This document shows positions 6,251-14,652 of a stretch of DNA of 43,760 nt, piece by piece. The notes under the pieces were generated by a model. The model was not told the origin of the DNA and made no database searches. It worked only from the letters and a program-made list of their open reading frames with translations. The stretch comes from CAYOHG01 sp964465125 (GTDB lineage: Bacteria > Planctomycetota > Phycisphaerae > UBA1845 > Fen-1342). A program made the position numbers and the translations under genes. Where the stretch lies: NCBI GenBank assembly GCA_964465125.1, contig CAYXIO010000032.1, forward strand, positions 1 through 43,760, given 5' to 3'. Within the stretch, counting starts at the first letter, position 1, and the number at the start of each line of letters is the position of its first letter.

Positions 6251-8320
6251 TCAGGGCTCCTGCCGGACCAGGTTTTCGACGCTCTCCGGCGTCCGCGAGC
6301 CGGTCGACGGGAGGCTCGTGGCGCTGCCGTTCAGGACGTGTCCCGGCGGCATGGGCACGTAGGGCGCCATGCGTTTGTGAGCCGTATCCTGGAATTCGCG
6401 GTGACAGACGTCGCAGCGCGCGAATTCCGACGTGAAACGATCCGGTTCGCTTTCCGCCAGCTCCTCGTGGCAGCGCAGGCACAGTCCGTGCATCGCCTCG
6501 ACGTAGCCCGGCGCGATGCCCACCAGGCGCTCGACCGGCGTGGGAACCAGCGAGCCGGCGACCACCATATCGCCATGACACTGCCAGCAGGCCAGCGCGT
6601 TGCGGCGGCTCTTGCGTGCCAGGTCCTTCGAGTGGCAGACGGTGCAGGCCGCGTTGCCACCCAGCTTGAAGGCGTGCAGCGGATGATCAAACGTGTCGGT
6701 CGGCTCGAACATGTCGCGGTGACACTGGCCGCAGGAGGTGTTCCTGTCAAACGGCATGTTCTGGTGGTGACAGGTCGCGCAGGATTCGTTTCCACCCAGC
6801 GCCTCGATGTGCTCATTGTGCGTGAACGGCACGAAACGCCAGTCGCGGTTGCCGTCCAGGATGACGACCGTCACCGACTCGGGCCTCACGTCGGCGGGGA
6901 CATTCGCCGCGAGGCTGGAGACCAGGAAGTTCCGGTGCAGCGGCATCGGCGCAGGCGTCGCCAGCGCCTCCATCGCGCGTGAGAGCTGAACCGGAGTCGC
7001 CCGGGGCCTGGGGCCGAAGAGCGCATCCTCCGGCAGGAAGCCGATGCCGATCGCCGCCGCCACGACGAACGCGAGCGAATGCCGCGCGAAAGCCGGCGCG
7101 AAGGAGAGCCCGGCCGCTTGCGTGTCCGCGGATGCGGGTTTCTGCTGCGGCTGGGCGGGGTGAATCTCGCCGCGGCCGTGACCGTGCCCTTCCTCGACCA
7201 CGATCCGCAGGTTCTCGTTGAAGAAGATGAAGACCAGGATCACGCCGGCCACGATGCCCACGCTGACGGAAAGCTCCGTCCAGGTCGGCCAGTAGGGCAT
7301 CGTCTCCGGGCGAGCGAACGCGACGATGCAGATGTTGAAGCGGTAGCCGATCATGCCGAGCACGGTCATGCACGAGCAGGTCGCCAGCCCCGCGATGCTG
7401 TTCCGCGCGCGGCGGATCGAAAGGAGCAGGCTGGGCACAATCGCGCTGAACAGCAGCTCGAACACGAACAGTCCCGACTGCCACGACCCGTCGAGCCGGC
7501 TGGGGATGATCTCGCGGTGCCACAGGTCGCCGACGCGCAGCAGAACGTAGAGGGCCAGAGCGCTCGAAGCCAGGCGGCCGAGACCGGCGAGGGCGTCGAT
7601 GCGGATGCGGTGGCCGAACAGCCAGGCCGAGACCAGCGACTCGAGCGTGACCATCATCAGGCCGAGCCCGACCGCCGACACGAAGAAAAGCACGTAGAGC
7701 AGCGGGCTGTACCAGAGCGGGTGAACGCGGAACGGCTGAATCAGGAACAGCGAGCCGAGCGACGATTGGTGCAGCGTCGAGAGCACGATGCCGGCGATCA
7801 CGAGCGGGATGGTCAGGCGCTTGATGATCCTCAGCAGCTTCTGGAAGAACGGTCGATAGAAGAGCGGGTGCTCGAGCACGGCGGGGCTGAATTCGAGCGC
7901 CAGCACGGTCAGGTAGCACATGACGCACATGGCGACTTCGAACAGCACCGAGTGATGCTGCGGGAAGATCAGCGGGTGCCAGATGTGCCAGGGAATGCCC
8001 AGGTCGTAGAGCAGGCCGACGGCGACGGCGATGTAGCCGAGCAGCGCGGTGAGAATCGCCGGCCGGGCGAAGGCGTGATAGCGCTCCAGCCCCAGGACGT
8101 ACACCAGGGCGGCTACCACAAAGCCGCCGGCGGCCAGCGCCACGCCGGCCATCACGTCGAAGGCGATCCAGAAGCCCCAGGGGGACACGTCGGTCAGCCC
8201 GCTGGTCGCCCCGATTCCGTGGCGAAAGCGCGCCACCGTCACGACCGCCCACAGTCCCATCGCGGCCCACAGCAGCGTCTTGACGCGCTCGAGATTTCTT
8301 CGAGTCGTCGCGGAGCTCAT
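6251..8320 (-). CDS. HybB/NrfD-type quinone-interacting membrane subunit fused to a hexahaem cytochrome c
   Basis: A 689-residue fusion. Residues 1 to about 410 form a polytopic NrfD-family (HybB/HmcC-like) subunit with roughly ten helices, beginning with SPWGFWIAFDVMAGVALAAGG and including the late motif GYRFNICIVAF. Such subunits bind quinone and pass electrons to an Fe-S partner. After a His/Gly-rich linker (EEGHGHGRGEIH) and another hydrophobic helix (ARHSLAFVVAAAIGIGF), residues about 500-640 carry six CXXCH motifs (first Cys at 514), preceded by FTHNEHIEALGG. That His-rich lead-in is typical of class III (c3/c7) cytochromes. The C-terminal module should be periplasmic and could pass electrons to the 23-haem protein. 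The gene begins 1 base after the ferredoxin gene ends, implying coupled translation. I know of no standard NrfD family member with this tail; sequencing error is unlikely because the frame is continuous. Confidence 0.9.
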   Translation of the reverse strand: MSSATTRRNLERVKTLLWAAMGLWAVVTVARFRHGIGATSGLTDVSPWGFWIAFDVMAGVALAAGGFVVAALVYVLGLERYHAFARPAILTALLGYIAVAVGLLYDLGIPWHIWHPLIFPQHHSVLFEVAMCVMCYLTVLALEFSPAVLEHPLFYRPFFQKLLRIIKRLTIPLVIAGIVLSTLHQSSLGSLFLIQPFRVHPLWYSPLLYVLFFVSAVGLGLMMVTLESLVSAWLFGHRIRIDALAGLGRLASSALALYVLLRVGDLWHREIIPSRLDGSWQSGLFVFELLFSAIVPSLLLSIRRARNSIAGLATCSCMTVLGMIGYRFNICIVAFARPETMPYWPTWTELSVSVGIVAGVILVFIFFNENLRIVVEEGHGHGRGEIHPAQPQQKPASADTQAAGLSFAPAFARHSLAFVVAAAIGIGFLPEDALFGPRPRATPVQLSRAMEALATPAPMPLHRNFLVSSLAANVPADVRPESVTVVILDGNRDWRFVPFTHNEHIEALGGNESCATCHHQNMPFDRNTSCGQCHRDMFEPTDTFDHPLHAFKLGGNAACTVCHSKDLARKSRRNALACWQCHGDMVVAGSLVPTPVERLVGIAPGYVEAMHGLCLRCHEELAESEPDRFTSEFARCDVCHREFQDTAHKRMAPYVPMPPGHVLNGSATSLPSTGSRTPESVENLVRQEP

Positions 8321-8321
8321 G

Positions 8322-9182
8322 TCACGTTCCGTCCTGACGGTCTGAGTCCAGCAACGGGAGCGGCCGGCAAGCCGCGCGTTTGGCCGCCTCCTCGGCCTGA
8401 ACGCGATTCCGACGTCCTACGAACCAGTAGAGGCAGGTCATGCCCGCGGCCACCCCCAGCACCAGCGGCGGCACCTTGCTCAGCGCGGCCCAGGTCAGGC
8501 GCGGCAGCGGCTCAGTCCCGACGTTGGGGTCCCAGGAAAGGAAATCGAGCGCTACGTCGGAGATGTAAAGCACCGACAATCCGCCGACCTCGTCGTATCC
8601 GTACAGCCGCGGCCGGTCGGCGCCGGGCGCCTTGTAGTATTTGTCAGGCGCCTCCTCGAAGCGCTGGTTGGCCAGCGCGATCATCTCGGCCCGCGTGCCG
8701 AAGCTCGTCGCACCGTAGGGGCAGGCCTCGGTGCAGGCCGGCTGAAGACCTTTCTGCAAACGGGCGTAGCACATCGTGCACTTGCGGACCAGCGGCACGC
8801 TGTTTTCCCACGAGTAGCGCGGAACGCCGAAAGGGCACGCCATCATGCAGTAGCGACAGCCCATGCAGCGTGTCTCGTCGTAGATCACCGGGCCCAGGTC
8901 GGTCTTCTGCAACGCGCCGACGATGCACGCCGAGACGCACGCCGGCTCGCGGCAGTGCCGGCATTGCTGGCGGACGAACACGTTGTTGGGCCGGCGGATG
9001 ATGGTGGTGAAGCGGGTGGACGACAGGTCGTCGATGCGCTGCTTCCAGCGCCAGGCGCGGTCCTCTCCCAGCGTGTTGGCCTGCTTGCAGGCGTGCACAC
9101 AGGTTTCGCAACCCGTGCAGCGCGTCGTGTCATTCAGGATCGCGCAGGTCTTGTGATCTTCGTCCCGGATTGCATACGTCAT
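8322..9182 (-). CDS. HybA/HmcB-like ferredoxin subunit, four 4Fe-4S sites and C-terminal membrane anchor
   Basis: A 286-residue electron-transfer subunit. Four Cys clusters are visible: CTGCETCVHACKQAN, CRHCREPACVSAC, CMGCRYCMMACPFG and CTMCYARLQKGLQPACTEACP, giving the sixteen ligands of the DMSO-reductase-type iron-sulphur subunit family. A hydrophobic helix near the C-terminus (VPPLVLGVAAGMTCLYWFVG) followed by RRNR anchors it, as in HybA and HmcB. There is no Tat or Sec signal at the N-terminus (MTYAIRDEDHKTCAI), so the side of the membrane is uncertain. ATG 9180-9182 overlaps the TGA of the upstream cytochrome b gene by four bases (ATGA), which fixes the start; the longer open frame upstream is spurious. 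With the NrfD-type subunit it forms the usual FeS-NrfD pair. Confidence 0.93.
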   Translation of the reverse strand: MTYAIRDEDHKTCAILNDTTRCTGCETCVHACKQANTLGEDRAWRWKQRIDDLSSTRFTTIIRRPNNVFVRQQCRHCREPACVSACIVGALQKTDLGPVIYDETRCMGCRYCMMACPFGVPRYSWENSVPLVRKCTMCYARLQKGLQPACTEACPYGATSFGTRAEMIALANQRFEEAPDKYYKAPGADRPRLYGYDEVGGLSVLYISDVALDFLSWDPNVGTEPLPRLTWAALSKVPPLVLGVAAGMTCLYWFVGRRNRVQAEEAAKRAACRPLPLLDSDRQDGT

Positions 9183-9928
9183 GGGAAAATCGCCCCCAGG
9201 GCCTCCCGGGCGCGCGCCGCCGCCTCCAGTTCGTCCGGTCTGACCCACTCGGCGGACGGAATCAGGCGCGGCAGTCGCGTGTGCATGTCGTCCAGCAAGC
9301 CGGCAAACGGCGCAAGCACGAAGGCGAGCGCCGCCGTCGAAGTGTGCAGCACCATCATCACGTAATAGTCGATCGGGCTCCAGGTCGGATGCATGGCCAG
9401 GATCCCGGTGAACAGCGGCGCCAGCAGGATCAGCGGGCGCGAGAACGTCCAGGCCGGCTCCACCTTGCGCCGGAACGGCGAGTAGAGCTGGCCCAGCAGG
9501 AGCGCGAGCCCGGAGACGATCGTGACAACCGCCCAGACGTCCGCCACCGTCCCGGGCAGGCTTGGCCAGGCGAAACCCCAGCCGCGCTCCCACAGGTAGA
9601 CGTGCGCGACCATGAACATCGGCACGAAAACCATGCCCGTGCGGAAGATCAAAGACAGCGACGAGAGGAAGAGTTGATATCGAAAGCTGACTCGGAAGCC
9701 GTTGCGTCTCAGCTCCGGCACAACCAGGGCCGGGAACACGCGCCAGGCCAGCCGCAGACGGAAACGGCGCCAGTACGCCGCTCGATCCAGCGAAACCACG
9801 TACCCGCCGACCGCATCGGACGCGCGCAGCAGAATGCTACGAAGGTAGCCGAGGACCATGAGCGCGAACGCAAACCGAAAAACCGGCCCTTCCAACAGGC
9901 CCAGCATCGATTGCAGCGCCGGATCCAT
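9179..9928 (-). CDS. NarI/HmcE-like membrane cytochrome b subunit
   Basis: First gene of the redox operon, 249 residues from ATG 9926-9928, which has a strong GGGAGG ribosome site six bases upstream; an in-frame ATG at 10016 lacks one. About five membrane helices are visible. The best family signal is FVPMFMVAHVYLWERGWGFAWPSLPGTVADVWAVVTIVSGLALLL, a helix-loop-helix found in NarI-like subunits such as HmcE and DsrM. Helices with MHPTWSPIDYYVMMVLH and ALAFVLAPF follow. His residues in VAH and VLH could bind haem b. The position I would expect to be a first His ligand reads FRTG, so one haem site may be lost; this is from memory of the family. It overlaps the ferredoxin gene by four bases. Likely role: quinone/haem b electron transfer in the Hmc-like complex. 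Confidence 0.75.
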   Translation of the reverse strand: MDPALQSMLGLLEGPVFRFAFALMVLGYLRSILLRASDAVGGYVVSLDRAAYWRRFRLRLAWRVFPALVVPELRRNGFRVSFRYQLFLSSLSLIFRTGMVFVPMFMVAHVYLWERGWGFAWPSLPGTVADVWAVVTIVSGLALLLGQLYSPFRRKVEPAWTFSRPLILLAPLFTGILAMHPTWSPIDYYVMMVLHTSTAALAFVLAPFAGLLDDMHTRLPRLIPSAEWVRPDELEAAARAREALGAIFP

Positions 9929-10351
9929 GAGCGCCTCCCGCGCGGTCGCGGCGGCGTCAGCTTCCGAAGGCCGGCAGCTCACCGTTTCAGCTCGCCGACG
10001 CATCCGGGTCGACGGCACGCCGGAACCGCTTGTCTTGATCGTGCCGGCGCGACCTCAGCCGTACGCGTAACCCGCTAGCCAGCAAGTCATGTGCCACCCG
10101 GCTTCAGGCTGCGGCGCCGCACCCAGCACGGTTCAGGGGCCGAGAATCTGATGCGACGCAACCATGCCAGGTGCCGACGCTCCCGAATCTGCCAAGGAAA
10201 CCGCCGGTGGCGTGTGCGAAGTGGATTTGGCGCACGGGTGCGGGATTTGGCGCAGCAGCAGCATATACTCTGCTTCAAACGCCCGCCGACGACCTCGTGC
10301 GCGGGCAATCCTCCGTCGTGCACCGACCGCGACCAATGCAAAGGAGACAGC
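9929..10351. promoter_or_regulatory. Divergent regulatory region between redox operon and propeller gene, with 12-bp direct repeats
   Basis: This 423-base region must hold promoters for both directions. The word GGATTTGGCGCA occurs at 10223-10234 and again at 10243-10254, a 20-base period (about two helical turns), which suits binding of a dimeric or tandem regulator. A possible -10 element TATACT lies at 10264-10269, directly after the second copy, but no well-spaced -35 is seen. AAGGAG at 10341 is the ribosome site of the plus-strand gene. The part nearer the redox operon shows nothing I can identify. Confidence 0.3.
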
Positions 10352-11539
<1,188 letters not shown>

Positions 11540-11591
11540 GGAAGCCGGCGGACCGCGGCGAGGCTCGATCATGGGCCGTGCGGGGAGCGAA

Positions 11592-11888
11592 ATGATCCGC
11601 GTCGCACTTCCATTTCATCTGCGGACGCTGGCGCGCGTGGACGGCGAGTTGCAGCTCCGCGTTGACGGGCACGTGACGCTACGCGCGGTGCTCGACGCGC
11701 TCGAGGCGGAGTATCCGATGCTTCGCGGGACGATCCGCGATCACGAGACGCGGCGACGCCGGCCGTTCATACGCTTCTTCGCGTGCGGGTTGGACCTGTC
11801 TCTCGAATCGTCGGACGCCGCGTTGCCCGCGCCGGTCGTCAGCGGCGCGGAGCCCTTCTTAGTCGTTGGCGCCATCGCCGGCGGATAA
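11592..11888 (+). CDS. MoaD/ThiS-like ubiquitin-fold protein ending in Gly-Gly
   Basis: A 98-residue beta-grasp protein. The start IRVALPFHLRTLARV and the helix LRAVLDALEAEYPMLRGTI are typical of MoaD/ThiS and small archaeal-modifier-type proteins. The end reads FLVVGAIAGG, so the terminal Gly-Gly needed for adenylation and thiocarboxylate formation (or conjugation) is exactly at the C-terminus. ATG 11592 is preceded by GGGAG; an in-frame ATG at 11571 is possible but lacks a site. It follows the propeller gene. A ThiF/MoeB-like E1 enzyme that could activate it is encoded at 16188-17234 in the same window. Whether it serves molybdopterin, thiamine, tungsten cofactor or another sulphur-transfer route cannot be said. 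An Arg-rich insert (RDHETRRRRPF) in the middle is somewhat unusual. Confidence 0.82.
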   Translation: MIRVALPFHLRTLARVDGELQLRVDGHVTLRAVLDALEAEYPMLRGTIRDHETRRRRPFIRFFACGLDLSLESSDAALPAPVVSGAEPFLVVGAIAGG

Positions 11889-12034
11889 TCGTGGCAGCGC
11901 TCGTCGTTCTCCTGCCAGCGGCGCCATCGGTGCGGCGAGGGCGAAGTCCGGCTAGAGTTACACAGCCGCGAGGTGCAAGCGGCTCCGGGGCGACCGTCCG
12001 GGCGCGACACCTCCCGACTCGAAAGGCCCAAGCC

Positions 12035-14362
12035 ATGCGAAACTCGCACTCTTCGCTCTGGTTGTTGCCGCTTTGCTGCGCTGCCGCCGCGCTCGCGCTC
12101 GCTGACGATGGCTGGAAGCCCGCGCAGGGTCCGCTCGCGACACGCTGGGCCGCCGACGTGAAGCCCGATCGCGTGCACGAGGAATACCCGCGGCCGCAGC
12201 TTCAGCGCAAGGACTGGCAGAACCTGAACGGCGTCTGGGAATTCGCAGGCGGCAACGGCACCGACCCGGCGCCGCCCGCCGGCAAAGCGCTGTCCGAGCG
12301 CATTCTCGTGCCCTTCCCGATCGAGTCGGCGCTGTCCGGAATCATGCGCTCCACCGAGCGCGCCTGGTACCGCCGCACGTTCCGCGTCGACGACTGGCTG
12401 GCCGCGAAGAAGCGGGTTCTGCTGCATTTCGGCGCGGTCGACTGGGAAGCTCGCGTGTGGGTCAACGGTCAGTCGATCGGCGTGCATCGCGGCGGCTACG
12501 ACGCATTCACATTCGACATCACGGACGCGCTGCGGCCGAGCGGCGAGCAGGAGCTGATCGTCGGCGTGTACGACCCGACCGATCAGGGCACTCAGCCGCG
12601 CGGCAAGCAGGTCCGCAAGCCTGAAGGCATCTGGTACACCTCCACGACCGGCATATGGCAGACGGTCTGGCTTGAGCCGGTCGCGCCCCAGCACATCGAC
12701 AGCGTGCGGATCACGCCGGACCTCGACCACTCGACCGTCCGCGTCGACGCGAAGGTAACGGGCGACGTGGATGGGCTCGAGCTGGAGGCGACCGTGCTGG
12801 ACGGCACGGCCGTCGCCGGCACGGCGCGTGGGTCGGGACCGCTCGTGATTCCGCTGGCGGCGCCCAAGCCCTGGTCGCCGGACCGGCCTTTTCTGTACAC
12901 GCTGCGGCTGCGGCTGCTGAACGCCGACACGCCGTCGGCTGCTCTGGACGAGGTGGAAAGCTATCTCGGTTTGCGCAAGATCTCGCTGGCTCCGGATGCG
13001 CGCGGCGTGACCCGGCTGATGCTGAACAACGAGTTCGTCTTTCAGGCGGGGCCGCTGGACCAGGGTTTCTGGCCGGACGGCCTGTACACCGCGCCGACGG
13101 ACGAGGCGCTGCGTTTCGATATCGAAGCGATGAAGCAGCTTGGCTTCAATATGGTTCGCAAGCACGTGAAGATCGAGCCGGCGCGCTGGTACTACTGGTG
13201 CGACAAGCTCGGACTGCTGGTTTGGCAGGACATGCCCAGCGGAGACAAGTACATCGGCGGCAGCGACCCCGACATCACGCGCAGCGAGGAATCCGCGACC
13301 CAGTATTTCCGCGAGCTGGACGCACTGATCGAGGGGCTCGGCAATCACCCCTGCATCGTGATGTGGGTGCCGTTCAACGAGGGCTGGGGACAGTTCGACA
13401 CGGCCCGCGTCGTGAATCACATACGCGAGATGGACCCGACCCGGCTGATCGACAACGCCAGCGGATGGACCGACCGCGGCGTCGGCGACGTGATGGACAT
13501 CCATGTCTACCCCGGTCCGGGATCGCCGAATCCCGAACCCGCGCGGGCGGCGGTGCTGGGCGAGTTCGGCGGGCTGGGCATGCCGATCGAGGGGCACACC
13601 TGGCAGAGCAAGAACAACTGGGGCTATCGCTCGTTCAAAAGCAAGGACGAGTTGCAGCGCGCGTACGAGGAGCTCATCCTGGGTCCAGGCGAGACTACAG
13701 AGCGATCGCTCGGAGGCTTGAGGTGGCTGATGGCCGAGCCCGGCCTCAGCGCGGCGGTCTACACGCAGCTAACCGATGTCGAGATCGAAGTCAACGGCCT
13801 GCTGACGTACGACCGGGCCGAGTTCAAGCTGAACCCCGAGCGGCTGGCCCTGGTGCATCGTTGGCTGCTGCGAGGCGCGCCCGCGATGGTTCCCATGGTT
13901 GAAACCTCGCGCGCCCAGGGGGCCGTGTGGCGGTTCAGCGAGACCGCGCCGCCCAGCGACTGGTTCCGGCCGGGCTTCGACGATCACGCCTGGAAGCTCG
14001 GGGCGGCGGGCTTCGGAACCGCCGGCACGCCCGGCGCGGTGGTGCGCACGCACTGGGGCGCGCCCGAAATCTGGCTGCGCCGCAAGGTGACTTTCCCCGA
14101 CGGCCCATGGTCCAATCCCCAGCTTCTGGTCCATCACGATGAAGACATCGTAGTCTACATCGACGGAGTGAAGGCACTCGAGCGCAAGGGCTACACGGTG
14201 TCCTATCAGCCCTTCCCCATTGCGCCCGAGGCGAGGGCACTGCTGAAGCCCGGCGAGCACCTGCTGGCCGTCCATTGCCGCCAATCCGGCGGCGGACAAT
14301 ACATCGACGTGGGGCTCGTCGACCTGCGGACGGGCCCGTCCGCCGAGCCCGCGTCCGAGTAG
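12035..14362 (+). CDS. Secreted glycoside hydrolase family 2 protein (beta-galactosidase/glucuronidase-like)
   Basis: A 775-residue exported enzyme that hydrolyses beta-linked sugars. The signal peptide is MRNSHSSLWLLPLCCAAAALALA. The GH2 sugar-binding domain covers residues about 45-200 (LNGVWEFAGG, WYRRTFRV, VDWEARVWVNGQSIGVHRGG), then the immunoglobulin-like domain and the TIM barrel (DIEAMKQLGFNMVRKHVKIEP). The acid/base is Glu449 in PFNEGWGQF and the likely nucleophile is Glu510 in VLGEFGGLG. A further beta-sandwich follows at about 635-765 (WFRPGFDDHAW, VVYIDGVKALERKG). The open frame runs upstream to 11783 across the MoaD-like gene, but the signal peptide and AAAGG site set the start at 12035. 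A terminator-like hairpin follows the stop. Substrate unknown; planctomycetes often degrade algal polysaccharides. Confidence 0.92.
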   Translation: MRNSHSSLWLLPLCCAAAALALADDGWKPAQGPLATRWAADVKPDRVHEEYPRPQLQRKDWQNLNGVWEFAGGNGTDPAPPAGKALSERILVPFPIESALSGIMRSTERAWYRRTFRVDDWLAAKKRVLLHFGAVDWEARVWVNGQSIGVHRGGYDAFTFDITDALRPSGEQELIVGVYDPTDQGTQPRGKQVRKPEGIWYTSTTGIWQTVWLEPVAPQHIDSVRITPDLDHSTVRVDAKVTGDVDGLELEATVLDGTAVAGTARGSGPLVIPLAAPKPWSPDRPFLYTLRLRLLNADTPSAALDEVESYLGLRKISLAPDARGVTRLMLNNEFVFQAGPLDQGFWPDGLYTAPTDEALRFDIEAMKQLGFNMVRKHVKIEPARWYYWCDKLGLLVWQDMPSGDKYIGGSDPDITRSEESATQYFRELDALIEGLGNHPCIVMWVPFNEGWGQFDTARVVNHIREMDPTRLIDNASGWTDRGVGDVMDIHVYPGPGSPNPEPARAAVLGEFGGLGMPIEGHTWQSKNNWGYRSFKSKDELQRAYEELILGPGETTERSLGGLRWLMAEPGLSAAVYTQLTDVEIEVNGLLTYDRAEFKLNPERLALVHRWLLRGAPAMVPMVETSRAQGAVWRFSETAPPSDWFRPGFDDHAWKLGAAGFGTAGTPGAVVRTHWGAPEIWLRRKVTFPDGPWSNPQLLVHHDEDIVVYIDGVKALERKGYTVSYQPFPIAPEARALLKPGEHLLAVHCRQSGGGQYIDVGLVDLRTGPSAEPASE

Positions 14363-14409
14363 ACCCTCGGCGATTATCAGTCCGGACTCGCAAGCAACGC
14401 CTCGCCACC

Positions 14410-14440
14410 GCAGCCCGCGGTTGCGGCGCGGCTGCTTTTT
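14410..14440 (+). terminator. Candidate Rho-independent terminator after GH2 gene
   Basis: Arms GCAGCC (14410-14415) and GGCTGC (14430-14435) enclose a GC-rich loop and are followed at once by TTTTT (14436-14440). It lies 48 bases after the GH2 stop. The stem is short, so strength is uncertain. The rest of the 290-base gap before the chemoreceptor gene shows no gene. Confidence 0.5.
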
Positions 14441-14652
14441 CTCCGCGCTGCCCGCCCATGCCCGAGCCACGGCTACGCAAGCCGGCGCGCCGCCGCGTCG
14501 ATGCACGGGGCAGGACCGGCCGCGCCTGCGCGGTCCGCGCCGATGCGTTGGAGTGTGCGGCAAACGCGCACCCACCCGCCCCGAAGCCGGTGGACCGGGT
14601 GCGGCGTACGCCCAACCGCGGCCAACTTGACTTCGGACTCGGAGTTGAACCC

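Noticed and set aside
4222..6435. Plus-strand frame of 737 codons opposite the 23-haem cytochrome
   Set aside because: The regular pattern in its translation comes from reading CXXCH codons backwards; no domain of its own.
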